Positions 17,598 to 26,228 of a stretch of DNA of 32,632 nt are shown here, one piece after another (the stretch's first letter is position 1; the number at the start of each line of letters is the position of its first letter). The stretch is from Pseudobdellovibrionaceae bacterium (GTDB lineage Bacteria; Bdellovibrionota; UBA1018; UBA6935). The notes below the pieces were generated by a model. It was not told the origin of the DNA and did not search any database. It worked only from the letters and a program-made list of their open reading frames with translations. The position numbers and the translations under genes were made by a program. Location: NCBI GenBank assembly GCA_002722705.1, contig PBMP01000047.1:1-32632 (forward strand), written 5' to 3'.

Positions 17598-19931
17598 TTA
17601 CTCAATCTCGAGATAATCTAAAATAAAACGCATCAAAAACTTTCTTCGAACTCTTCCTCGAAATTCGATAGTCACCTTCTGTGCGTTCCCCATTCCCTCA
17701 CTTTTAATAATACTTCCAGGACCATAATCAGGGTGATTCACTCTTTGCCCAATACAGTCTGCTGTTTGAAAATCAGACTCCTGAGAATACTCATCATAAG
17801 AAGAGCTTGAAAATCTCGTCGTACGCCCATAATCATCCTGCTGCGTTCTATTCGGTCTTGGAGAAAGATTCCTCAAATCAATATACTTTCCTGGAATTTC
17901 ATTTAAAAACCGTGCAGGTTCTTGATAACTTGTCTTTCCCCAGATTCTTCTTACTGCTGCGGTAAGAAGATAAAGCTTCTCTCTAGCGCGGGTCATTCCA
18001 ACATAACAAAGCCTTCTTTCTTCCTCTAAATCATCTTCCTGAGTATCTTCCCAAGGCTGAACTGAAGGGAAAAGTCCCTCTTCCATCCCAACCATAAAAA
18101 CAACAGGAAACTCTAACCCTTTCGAACCATGAAGAGTCATCAGTCGTACAACAGATGGAACAAAACCGGTATCTACATCTGTCTGTAAAGAAGACCTCTC
18201 TAAGAATGCACTCAACAAATCCTTCTTTTTTGAATCAACTTCCTCATCATTGAGTCCTTTTAAAACTTCTTCTTCATACTCTTGTAAAAGCGTATCGAAT
18301 TCTTCTAAGTTTTCTACTCTGGCTAACGCCTCAGGAGTCCCTTCCTTTTTAAGCTCCTGCACATAACCTGTTTCATCCAAAATTAAATGATAAAGCTCTG
18401 ATAAAAGCAATCGAGGCTGTGCTTCCATGCATTTATTGAGAATAGATACAAACCCTTTGATTTTTGAACACGCACGTGGAGTAAATCGAGAGTTTCCTTC
18501 CGAAACGTCAACACAAAGAGACCAAAGGTCACCAAAACTTCCATCACTTCCTTGGACGGTTTCTTCATATAAAGTTTCATCTAAACGATCTAAAGTCGTT
18601 TTTCCAATTCCTCGCGCCGGGACATTAATGATTCGTTTTAAACTCACAGAATCAGAAGGATTTAAAATCAATTTAAAGTAAGCAAAGATATCCTTAATTT
18701 CTTTTCGATCATAGAAACGTAAACCACCAACAATCTGATAATCAATTTTTTCCCTTCTAAGTACATCTTCAAATTGCCGGCTTTGTGCATGAGTTCGATA
18801 AAAAATCACAAAATCGTCCCAGCTTCGACCCTCAGAAGCAACAATCCTTTTCATTTCTGAAATTACCGTTTCTGCTTCCATCTTTTCATCCGCGACTTGA
18901 TAAAGAACAATGGAGGAACCTTCTTCATTGTCTGTCCACAGAGTTTTTTCTTTTCTCTGACCATTATTTTTAATAACATGACTAGCAGCTTCGACGACTG
19001 TTTTAGTAGACCGGTAGTTTTGTTCAAGCTTAACTAACTTTGCTCCAGGATAATCTTTCTCAAAATTTAAAATGTTTTGAATATCAGCACCTCTCCACCC
19101 GTAAATGGATTGATCCTCATCCCCAACCACACAAATATTTTGATGACCACCAAAATCTCTGTGAGCAAGCATCGTTAAAAACAAATACTGTGCTCTATTC
19201 GTATCTTGATACTCATCTACATGGATATATCGATAAAGCTTTTGATATCGAGTACGAACATCCTCATGATCCCTTAAAATACGATAAGCCATACAAAGAA
19301 TTTCTCCAAAGTCTACGGCATTGTTCGCATATAGTTCCTTCTGATAAGCTTCATAAATTTTTTTAAGCTGTCTCTCATAAGGATTAAAATTAGAAACTTC
19401 AAGTTCACCGGGTGAGATTGCATCACACTTAGCAGAATTAATTGATCCTCGAATCGATTTTGGATTTACTGCTTTTTTATCAATATTTAAGCGGTCCATC
19501 ACCATCTTAATCAGTGCAAGCTGATCCGCATCATCATAGACAACAAAAGCTTTAGAAAAGGGCGTTCTATCCATTTCTTTACGTAAAATCTTTAAAGCTA
19601 TGCTGTGAAAAGTTCCAATGTCAGGCTGAGAATAAGTACGCCCCCCAATTGCTCCTTGAACTCTTTCTTTCATTTCAGCAGCCGCCTTATTCGTAAAAGT
19701 AACTGCTAAAATCTGATAAGGAGGAACTCCCATAACTCCCATTAAATAAGCGATACGAGAAGTGAGCATTTTAGTTTTTCCAGACCCTGCCCCAGCAAGA
19801 ACAATCAACGGACCCTCTGTGTGTAAAGCGGCTTCTCTTTGCGGAGGATTGAGCTGCGAAATAAAGTCCGGGAGATTTTCAGAAGAAGAAATAAAAGAAG
19901 ATGAATCAGGAGCCATTTCGAAATCTATCAT
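17598..19931 (-). CDS. pcrA: ATP-dependent 3'-5' DNA helicase PcrA/UvrD
   Basis: This SF1A helicase (about 778 residues from ATG 19931) unwinds DNA in excision repair, mismatch repair and replication restart. Motifs in order are the Q-motif LNPPQREAA, Walker A AGAGSGKT (46-53), TFTNKAAAEMKER (Ia), HVDEYQDTN (II), GDEDQSIYGWRGAD (III), LEQNYRS (IV), LMTLHGSKGLEFPVVF (V) and CYVGMTRAREKLYLL (VI). The C-terminus has the PcrA-type RNA-polymerase-binding Tudor-like segment (GQRVNHPDYGPGSIIKSEG ... VTIEFRGRVRRKFL). A longer frame to 20087 exists but would overlap the upstream ClC gene by 107 bases and has no family similarity, so the ATG at 19931 (GAGG just upstream, spacing short) or 19916 is preferred. 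It is the last gene of the glmU-glmS-clc-pcrA run. Confidence 0.94.
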   Translation of the reverse strand: MIDFEMAPDSSSFISSSENLPDFISQLNPPQREAALHTEGPLIVLAGAGSGKTKMLTSRIAYLMGVMGVPPYQILAVTFTNKAAAEMKERVQGAIGGRTYSQPDIGTFHSIALKILRKEMDRTPFSKAFVVYDDADQLALIKMVMDRLNIDKKAVNPKSIRGSINSAKCDAISPGELEVSNFNPYERQLKKIYEAYQKELYANNAVDFGEILCMAYRILRDHEDVRTRYQKLYRYIHVDEYQDTNRAQYLFLTMLAHRDFGGHQNICVVGDEDQSIYGWRGADIQNILNFEKDYPGAKLVKLEQNYRSTKTVVEAASHVIKNNGQRKEKTLWTDNEEGSSIVLYQVADEKMEAETVISEMKRIVASEGRSWDDFVIFYRTHAQSRQFEDVLRREKIDYQIVGGLRFYDRKEIKDIFAYFKLILNPSDSVSLKRIINVPARGIGKTTLDRLDETLYEETVQGSDGSFGDLWSLCVDVSEGNSRFTPRACSKIKGFVSILNKCMEAQPRLLLSELYHLILDETGYVQELKKEGTPEALARVENLEEFDTLLQEYEEEVLKGLNDEEVDSKKKDLLSAFLERSSLQTDVDTGFVPSVVRLMTLHGSKGLEFPVVFMVGMEEGLFPSVQPWEDTQEDDLEEERRLCYVGMTRAREKLYLLTAAVRRIWGKTSYQEPARFLNEIPGKYIDLRNLSPRPNRTQQDDYGRTTRFSSSSYDEYSQESDFQTADCIGQRVNHPDYGPGSIIKSEGMGNAQKVTIEFRGRVRRKFLMRFILDYLEIE

Positions 19932-19980
19932 GGCCTCGGTGTATCTCGCATTATTCAATTTCTCAATCAAAAGACTTTCT

Positions 19981-21690
19981 TTAATTTGATAATCTGCGCA
20001 AAAACAAAGAGACTCGGGCAACTTCTCTTTCGTAAGCAATTCGAACTTGGAAATCAAAAAGAATTCCTTCAATTCTTCGATCCTCACTTAAAACGACAAG
20101 AACAGGAGATCCTTTGAATTTACCTTGAACATCCATCAGAGACATTTGACTCTGAACAAAAGGAACATGAATTTCGTTTCGATAAAGAAGATCTTTCGCT
20201 TCAAGTAACACAGTGACCCCTTTTTCTTTATGATCCGAAGAGTCAAAATGGGCCTCTTCCCAAGCTTCCTCAATAATATCTGCTGAAAGAATACCAATAT
20301 AGGAACCCTGATCATCAACCACTGGAATAAAGGGGTAAGACGACAAAGACAGCGATTCATAAATTTTTTCTAGATTGTCACTTGGACGAACAGACTGAAA
20401 ATCAACTGCCATAGCTCGATTCACAGAAATCGAACTCAACACCTCTACTGATCTTCCTTGAGAAATAGAAAATCCTTTTTTAGACAGGCAGTCTGAAATC
20501 CAATTACCATTTCCAAAAAGTTTTTGGTGAATACTTTGAAGAAAATAAATCATTAAAGCTGAAACAAAAGCTAGAGGAATATTATGAGTCCACTCAAAAA
20601 TAAGAAAAACAGATGCCAAAGGTGCTCCAAAAAAAAGAGAAAATAAAAATGCACCTCCCAAAACAGCCCAAACAGGATCTTGCTGTCCAAAGATTGTCCC
20701 GCAAATAAGTCCCGAAATAGCCCCAATTAAAAAAACTGGCCACAAAGTTCCGATAGAGCCAAAAACCCCTAAAAGCAAAACAACAGACAGTCCTTTTGAT
20801 AAAAGAGACAAACTCAAAAAATTCAAATCAGAAGGTTTTTCTAAAAACTGTCGAAAAAACATTTCAGGAGGAACGTGCGCTTTTGGAAAAGCCAGTAAAA
20901 TCAAAACTAAAAATAATGTCGCAACCAAAAACCGCCTACGATCTTTTTGAGGAAAAAAATGACCAAAACTATCATTACACCAATGACTCAAACCTCTTAT
21001 TCCGATAGAAAGCAAAGGGGAAATCACAATCAATGCTCCCATTACTTTCCAATTCTGTCCCAAAAGGATGTTCATATTCATCCAATCTAACGAAGATTCA
21101 ACATAAATTGGAGGAATTGCAAAATAGAAATGAATGAGATGCGTTGAAAGAATTGCACCCAAAACACCCATAGTAATAAAAAGAAAGCCTCCTCCTAGTC
21201 CCACTTCACTAGCAAGAAGAATCCCTGCAATAGGTGCACCCATCGCTCCAGTAACCCCAGAAGCTAGGGCTACAGCAGCATCCGTTCTTCTTCTTCCTTC
21301 AAACCACTGAGAAACTCCTGAACGACTCCGAACGGAAACTCCCTGAACTGCTTCAATCGCAGCCCCTTCAGATCCTGCTACACCACCGAACAGGTGAAGC
21401 AATGCCGAATGAAGAGCTCTCCACAACCACCTTTGAGAAGAGTCTGTATTCGGCGGGGAGTGTATATGTACAAGGAGATTAGAGAGTCCACTATACTGAA
21501 AAACTGCTCTACCCGTCGATTCTTTTTGAATCAACCCGAATGAAACCAATAAAAAAAACGTTAAAACTCCAGCTAAAACAATTGGATGACTCCACCCAAT
21601 TCCTGGATAGATTGTCCATAATACCTCAGGTAAATTTGTAATTACTCCCGCAAGCATTCCCAGTAAGACTAAACGAATCTTTTCTCCCAT
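19981..21690 (-). CDS. ClC-family chloride channel/antiporter with C-terminal CBS pair
   Basis: This 569-residue inner-membrane protein has about ten or more hydrophobic segments in residues 1-400, followed by two CBS domains (about 420-475 and 505-550). ClC hallmarks include GVAGSEGAAIE (about 103-113), the counterpart of the GREGP loop with the gating glutamate kept as E108 but proline replaced by alanine. Others are GVTGAMGAPIAGILLASEV (the NAPLAG helix), GTLWPVFLIGAISG (the GxFxP helix) and FGAPLASVFLIFEWTHN. The selectivity motif GSGIP is not recognisable; YSGLS (66-70) is the nearest candidate. It probably transports Cl- or another anion, with CBS domains sensing adenine nucleotides. 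Gaps are 10 bases to glmS and 49 to the preferred pcrA start. The start is backed by AAGGA. Confidence 0.88.
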   Translation of the reverse strand: MGEKIRLVLLGMLAGVITNLPEVLWTIYPGIGWSHPIVLAGVLTFFLLVSFGLIQKESTGRAVFQYSGLSNLLVHIHSPPNTDSSQRWLWRALHSALLHLFGGVAGSEGAAIEAVQGVSVRSRSGVSQWFEGRRRTDAAVALASGVTGAMGAPIAGILLASEVGLGGGFLFITMGVLGAILSTHLIHFYFAIPPIYVESSLDWMNMNILLGQNWKVMGALIVISPLLSIGIRGLSHWCNDSFGHFFPQKDRRRFLVATLFLVLILLAFPKAHVPPEMFFRQFLEKPSDLNFLSLSLLSKGLSVVLLLGVFGSIGTLWPVFLIGAISGLICGTIFGQQDPVWAVLGGAFLFSLFFGAPLASVFLIFEWTHNIPLAFVSALMIYFLQSIHQKLFGNGNWISDCLSKKGFSISQGRSVEVLSSISVNRAMAVDFQSVRPSDNLEKIYESLSLSSYPFIPVVDDQGSYIGILSADIIEEAWEEAHFDSSDHKEKGVTVLLEAKDLLYRNEIHVPFVQSQMSLMDVQGKFKGSPVLVVLSEDRRIEGILFDFQVRIAYEREVARVSLFLRRLSN

Positions 21691-21700
21691 AAATTCCTTT

Positions 21701-23566
21701 TTATTCGACGGTTACACTTTTAGCCAAGTTACGAGGCTGATCAATTTCAGTTCCTTTTAAGACAGCGATTTCATAACTCAATAACTGAATAACAGATGAA
21801 ACTAAAAATGGGTAAAGAGCTGGATTTAATTCTTTACTTGTAAAATGAGGAATTGGAATCCAATAATCACATTGTTTTTTCAAATCTTGATCTTCAGGGT
21901 CTCCAGAAGCCAAAACAATCGCTCCTCGAGCTTTAACTTCCTGTAAGTTTGAAATAGTTTTATCTCTCCATTCATCCTTAGGAGAAAGAACAACAACAAC
22001 CATTTCTTGGTCAATCATAGCAATGGGTCCATGCTTTAACTCCCCTGCTGCATAACCTTCTGCATGAACATAGGCGATTTCTTTTAATTTTAAAGCTCCT
22101 TCAAGAGCAATAGGAAACGAATATCCTCTCCCCATAAAGAAAAAACCTTTTTTCTGATAAACTTCCGAAGCCACTTTTTGAATTTGCTTCACAAAATGAC
22201 TCCCAGGTTGCAAGGCTTCAGACAACGCATGTGGAAAACGAACTAACTGTTGAAAAACTTCATTTAAAAGATCTTTCTTTTTAGGGTCTCTACGAAACCC
22301 CAAATAGCCTGCCCATAAAAGAAAAACAACAAGCTGAGCCGTAAATGTTTTTGTAGCGGCGACCCCTATTTCTGGACCAGCCGATGTGTGAAAAACAGCA
22401 TCGGCCTCTCTTTCTATTGTGCTCCCTCGAACATTAGTAATTCCTAACGTAGGAATACCCTTTGCTTTCATCGCTCGTAAGACACTTAAAGTATCTGCCG
22501 TTTCTCCTGACTGAGAAACACCCACCACAACAGTTCCAGATCGAATTACGGGACTTCGATATCGAAATTCACTTGCTAATTCTACTTCAACAGGAATTTC
22601 TGCCCACTTTTCAATCCAATACTTTCCAGTTAAAGCTGCATGCCAAGAAGTTCCACATGCGATAAACGTAAGAGATTTTGCATTCTGCAAAATAGAAAGT
22701 CCAGGCTGGTCCACTAAAGGAAAAGGGTCTGAGTTAGAGCGATCAAGTAGTCCATTCACGGTATGAGTAATCGTATCGGGCTGCTCAAAAATTTCTTTGA
22801 GCATATAATGCTCATACCCTTGTTTGTCTAATTCTTGTGCCGACCACTGAAGTTCAGTCTCTTCACGAGACACAGGAGTACCGGAATATAGGTCAATTAT
22901 CTTCAGGCCACTAGAATCAATAACTGCAACGTCTCCATTTTCCAAAAAAATTACTTTTTTTACATAGTCCAATAAAGGCTGAGCATCACTTGCTAAAAAT
23001 GCACCTCCTTCTGGGTCGATTCCTACAACAAGTGGAGAACCATTTCGTATTCCAACGACAGTTCCAGGATAATCTTCATGCATTGCCACGATTCCACAAG
23101 AACCTTCTAGTTTTTGAAAAGCATCTCTCGCGGCTGTAACAAACTCTTTTCCTTTTTTAAGTTCATCCAAAACTAAAAAGCCATAAAGCTCACTGTCTGT
23201 TTCAGATTGAGGTCTGTATCCTGCTTTAATAATATCGGCCTTAATCTCTTCAAAATTTTCAATAATTCCGTTATGGACAAGAACCACTGGTCCTGCTTGA
23301 TGAGGGTGAGCATTTTGAGTGGTCGGCTTCCCATGAGTTGCCCAACGAGTATGCCCTATTCCACAATGAGACTCTCCAAAAGACTGAGCTTCAACCAAAG
23401 CTCTTACTTGATCAATTTTTCCTTCTGACTTCAAAATACGAATAGATCGACCCTCAAAAATTGCAATTCCTGCAGAATCATAACCTCTGTACTCTAGTCT
23501 TTTAAGGCCTTTTAAAAGAAGGTCTACAACGGGACGCTTTCCTGAGTAGCCAACAATTCCACACAT
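21701..23566 (-). CDS. glmS: glutamine--fructose-6-phosphate aminotransferase (isomerizing)
   Basis: GlmS (621 residues) makes glucosamine-6-phosphate from fructose-6-phosphate and glutamine, the first committed step to UDP-GlcNAc. The N-terminal glutaminase domain begins MCGIVGYSG, with Cys2 as nucleophile, and includes RLEYRGYDSAGIA and HTRWATHGKPTTQNAHPH. Two SIS domains follow (FIACGTSWHAAL, GVSQSGETADT, MGRGYSFPIALEGALKLKE). The C-terminus ends DQPRNLAKSVTVE, with Lys and Arg needed for the sugar site. Slightly longer than E. coli GlmS (609). It starts three bases after glmU with a GAGGA site inside the glmU end, so the two steps are made together. No glmS ribozyme can fit in the three-base gap. 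Confidence 0.98.
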   Translation of the reverse strand: MCGIVGYSGKRPVVDLLLKGLKRLEYRGYDSAGIAIFEGRSIRILKSEGKIDQVRALVEAQSFGESHCGIGHTRWATHGKPTTQNAHPHQAGPVVLVHNGIIENFEEIKADIIKAGYRPQSETDSELYGFLVLDELKKGKEFVTAARDAFQKLEGSCGIVAMHEDYPGTVVGIRNGSPLVVGIDPEGGAFLASDAQPLLDYVKKVIFLENGDVAVIDSSGLKIIDLYSGTPVSREETELQWSAQELDKQGYEHYMLKEIFEQPDTITHTVNGLLDRSNSDPFPLVDQPGLSILQNAKSLTFIACGTSWHAALTGKYWIEKWAEIPVEVELASEFRYRSPVIRSGTVVVGVSQSGETADTLSVLRAMKAKGIPTLGITNVRGSTIEREADAVFHTSAGPEIGVAATKTFTAQLVVFLLWAGYLGFRRDPKKKDLLNEVFQQLVRFPHALSEALQPGSHFVKQIQKVASEVYQKKGFFFMGRGYSFPIALEGALKLKEIAYVHAEGYAAGELKHGPIAMIDQEMVVVVLSPKDEWRDKTISNLQEVKARGAIVLASGDPEDQDLKKQCDYWIPIPHFTSKELNPALYPFLVSSVIQLLSYEIAVLKGTEIDQPRNLAKSVTVE

Positions 23567-23569
23567 CGA

Positions 23570-25015
23570 TTAATCCTCTTCCTTCTTTTTTAATTTCTGA
23601 GCATAGTTTGCCTTATTCACTTGTCGAGCTCTTGCAACAGCAAGTGAATCCGGAGGAACTTCCTCTGTAACTGTTGATCCAGATGCAACATAAGCTCCTT
23701 TACCAATCTTTACCGGAGCAACAGTCTGACAGTCACTTCCCATAAAAACGTCATCATCAATAATCGTTTGATGCTTTCTCTGGCCGTCAATAACTCTTCC
23801 ATCAAAATTACAAGTGACAAATCCACAACCAATATTCACACGATCACCCACCGTTGCATCTCCCAAATAAGACAAATGAGCGATACTTGTATCTTTACCA
23901 ATCGTACTTTTTTTTAATTCTACAAAGTTTCCAATTTTAGATCCATTGCCAATCAATGACTCAGGACGAAGCTGAACAAAAGGACCAACAACAGAAGCCT
24001 GCCCTACAACCGAATCCGTAGAAATAACATGTGATTTTAATACTGCAAAAGGACCAATCACGGTATTTGTGAGTTCACATCCAGCCCCAATAAAAGCACC
24101 TTTCTTTATTATTGTTTTTCCTTTCAATAATACTCCAGGCCCTATCGTAACCCCTTCCTCTATTTGAACCGTTGATTCGATCAACGTTGTACTCGGTCGA
24201 ACAAAACGTACCCCTTTTCGAGTCCATTTTTCGCATTGACGTTCGTAGAGAACTTCTTCAGCTTGTGAAAGCTGCCAAAGATCATTTACACCACGAAGCT
24301 CTACAGAATTTCTCCAAATTTGAGAACTCAATATCATTTTACGAGAAACGGCATCTTCAATCACGTCCGTGAGATAATATTCGTTTTGAGCGTTGTTATT
24401 TTTTATAGAAGAAAGACTATTTAACAAGAAATGAGGCTCAAAAACATAAAGAGATAATCCAACTTCATTAATCATTTTTTCTTCATGAGAAGCATCTTTC
24501 TCTTCAACAATTTTCAAAACTTTTCCAGAAGCGTCTCTCACAATTCTTCCGTATCCAGTGGGATTAGGAAGATGGGTAGTGACCAAATGAAGATCCGATT
24601 CTGTTTTTACGTCTTCAAAGACAGAATCGAAAAAGTGAGCCGTCATCAGAGGGCTATCTCCAGGTAAAACAAAAACAGGTAAATTATGTTCTAAAAACTT
24701 TTTCCCAAGAGAACTCTTCATTGCGCATAAAGCAGCGTGACCTGTTCCCAACATTTCAGGTTGCTCTATAAACTCAATAGACAAGGAATGAAAAGCGGGA
24801 TGAGTTTGAACGGCTTCAATCACCTTATTTTTTTCGAATCCAACAACAATACCAATGGTTAACTTTTTTGAACAAAGAGCAAGTTGATCCAACAAATGAA
24901 AAATCAAGGGTTGACCAGCCAGAGGGGTCAATACCTTAGGAAGCTCGGACTTCATTCGAGTCCCTTTTCCTGCGGCTAATATGACAACACCAAAATGATT
25001 CTCATTGACTTGCAT
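23570..25015 (-). CDS. glmU: bifunctional GlcN-1-P acetyltransferase / GlcNAc-1-P uridyltransferase
   Basis: GlmU (481 residues) acetylates glucosamine-1-phosphate and then forms UDP-GlcNAc. The N-terminal uridyltransferase domain carries VILAAGKGTRMKSELPKVL (11-29) and LPGDSPLM, followed by NEYYLTDVI. The C-terminal half is a left-handed beta helix of hexapeptide repeats with the acetyltransferase residues in HLSYLGDATVGDRVNIG and the CNFDG loop. That loop carries a few extra residues (VIDGQRKH) compared with E. coli. The tail KLKKKEED is charged. The only available start, ATG 25015, lacks a clear Shine-Dalgarno sequence, which is unusual for this window. UDP-GlcNAc feeds peptidoglycan, LPS and, here, the TviB/TviC enzymes encoded about 20 kb away. 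Confidence 0.97.
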   Translation of the reverse strand: MQVNENHFGVVILAAGKGTRMKSELPKVLTPLAGQPLIFHLLDQLALCSKKLTIGIVVGFEKNKVIEAVQTHPAFHSLSIEFIEQPEMLGTGHAALCAMKSSLGKKFLEHNLPVFVLPGDSPLMTAHFFDSVFEDVKTESDLHLVTTHLPNPTGYGRIVRDASGKVLKIVEEKDASHEEKMINEVGLSLYVFEPHFLLNSLSSIKNNNAQNEYYLTDVIEDAVSRKMILSSQIWRNSVELRGVNDLWQLSQAEEVLYERQCEKWTRKGVRFVRPSTTLIESTVQIEEGVTIGPGVLLKGKTIIKKGAFIGAGCELTNTVIGPFAVLKSHVISTDSVVGQASVVGPFVQLRPESLIGNGSKIGNFVELKKSTIGKDTSIAHLSYLGDATVGDRVNIGCGFVTCNFDGRVIDGQRKHQTIIDDDVFMGSDCQTVAPVKIGKGAYVASGSTVTEEVPPDSLAVARARQVNKANYAQKLKKKEED

Positions 25016-25059
25016 GAGTCACAGCGTACGGGATCTCAGAGACTCATTCAAGCGGGTTT

Positions 25060-25887
25060 TCACCGAACCTGCATCCCACCCGAAATAACTTGACCATTTT
25101 GAGGCCAGTTATTTTGTGCTCCTGGAAACTGAGGTTGTCCGTTTTGAGGCCAATTATTTTGTGCTCCCGGAAACTGAGGTTGTCCGTTTTGAGGCCAATT
25201 TGGACTACGATTAAGAGGAGTTGACGGATATCTCGTTGCGGGACGAAGAGGTACTCTTTGCCCTGGAGTCAGTGTTCGAGACATAGGCTGTTCATGACCG
25301 CAAACCTGAGGACGTTGAGAAACACACTGAAACTCAGTCATCATCCTACAAAAGGAAGAAACGTTTGCTTGAACATAGCTGGTCGCTTCGGAAACTCCTC
25401 GATCCATTTCATTCGTTTCGTCCATATCCAAAAAGGAGCGATTCATCAAAAACTGAGCAGCATCATAATTGGTAAAGACGGTCTCTCGAATCCGTTCACA
25501 AACATTTGAAATTCGAGGCTGAGGTACACCAGGAGTCATTCCACAGCGAAGCGAATCCGCAAGACAACCATTCAATTTCCCCAACTTGCACATAAGATTT
25601 CTACTCTCTTCAAGAGCCTGTATCGCAACCGCTGTTTGCGAAGAATAAGAAATGCCATCATCGAGACCTCGATCTTGATGACGAACCACTTTTTTCATGT
25701 AGTCACAAACCTTTTCTCGATTGGGAGAGTTTAAATGGTTAGAAGTCAGTCCCTGACCTTGCCACGGAGTTTGCTGTTGTAAATATCCATAAGGTGAAGG
25801 TTGATTTCTTTGCGGACCAGAAGACGAATCTCCACATCCCATTAATCCAATACTAATTACCCCAAATACAAGTCCTAATCTCATCAT
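25060..25887 (-). CDS. cysteine-rich lipoprotein with repeat tail, unknown
   Basis: This 275-residue protein has a lipobox ending at C18 (GLMGCGDSS). After a Gln/Pro-rich linker come two similar cysteine modules. Module 1 has C61, C100, C108 and C115 followed by Gly; module 2 has C130, C180, C188 and C196 followed by Gly. C-x7-C-x6/7-C-G is shared, which suggests an internal duplication with up to four disulfides. The C-terminal 50 residues are a low-complexity tail containing copies of NWPQNGQPQFPGAQN. It is probably exposed in the periplasm or on the surface. The start is ATG 25887 or the adjacent ATG 25884, which has better spacing from the GGGGG site. It is 44 bases upstream of glmU on the same strand, but a functional link is not evident. 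Confidence 0.75.
   Translation of the reverse strand: MMRLGLVFGVISIGLMGCGDSSSGPQRNQPSPYGYLQQQTPWQGQGLTSNHLNSPNREKVCDYMKKVVRHQDRGLDDGISYSSQTAVAIQALEESRNLMCKLGKLNGCLADSLRCGMTPGVPQPRISNVCERIRETVFTNYDAAQFLMNRSFLDMDETNEMDRGVSEATSYVQANVSSFCRMMTEFQCVSQRPQVCGHEQPMSRTLTPGQRVPLRPATRYPSTPLNRSPNWPQNGQPQFPGAQNNWPQNGQPQFPGAQNNWPQNGQVISGGMQVR
25096..25204 (-). repeat. 45-bp tandem repeat inside the lipoprotein gene
   Basis: Two 45-base copies lie head to tail (25096-25140 and 25141-25185), followed by a partial third copy (25186-25204). The full copies differ at only three positions. Each encodes the 15-residue unit NWPQNGQPQFPGAQN in the lipoprotein tail. Near-identity at DNA level suggests recent duplication and possible length variation between strains. 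Confidence 0.85.
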
Positions 25888-26228
25888 TTCCCCCTGATGT
25901 TTAAATCCCAGTGCAGTGGGTCTAAAAACTTTTTTTTATTTTGACAAGTTGCATTTGATTTTTTTTTAAATTTTCAAAAAGTAGTCGAAAAAAAAGATCA
26001 AGTTAATGCGATGCGCAGTTGCTTTTTTTTGATTCATTCCTTAATCCAATTTTTTAGAAAATGACTTATTTTTAAAGCTTTTTTAAATAAAAAAAGAAGA
26101 ACAAATTCCACACCACTTCACTTTAGTCAGGTGGACGAAATTTGACGTCCCTTAGATTTCCTTATAGTACTTGAACATCAAAAACAGGAGTAGAAGTACC
26201 TTAATGTTTTTCTTTGGAAGGGGGAGCC
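25888..26228. other. AT-rich intergenic region between lipoprotein and dksA genes
   Basis: This 341-base stretch without a gene is the longest in the window. The left end holds the leader of the lipoprotein gene. A TTGACA occurs on the plus strand at 25941-25946, with a poor TTTAAA 18 bases on. An inverted repeat AAAAAAAAG (25988-25996) / CTTTTTTTT (26022-26030) encloses TGCG-atg-CGCA (26007-26017) and has a run of eight T on the right arm. The right end holds the dksA promoter. I see no open frame with a ribosome site and no tRNA-like sequence. Confidence 0.6.
26142..26168 (+). promoter_or_regulatory. sigma70-type promoter for the dksA-family gene
   Basis: TTGACG (26142-26147) and TATAGT (26163-26168) are separated by 15 bases. 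This is one base short of the usual range unless the -35 is read as TTTGAC (26141-26146). It is 61 bases before the start codon. An inverted repeat GGACG (26133-26137) / CGTCC (26146-26150) overlaps the -35 and could be an operator. Confidence 0.55.

Noticed and set aside
19040..19366. Plus-strand open frame of 108 codons opposite pcrA, and similar frames opposite glmS, glmU and gatA
   Set aside because: They are antisense shadows of strongly conserved genes, without ribosome sites or recognisable protein features.
19932..20087. N-terminal extension of PcrA by 52 residues
   Set aside because: It would overlap the ClC gene by 107 bases and shows no helicase-family similarity; the ATG at 19931 gives a normal length.
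23567..23569. glmS ribozyme or riboswitch upstream of glmS
   Set aside because: Only three bases separate glmU and glmS, so there is no room for one.
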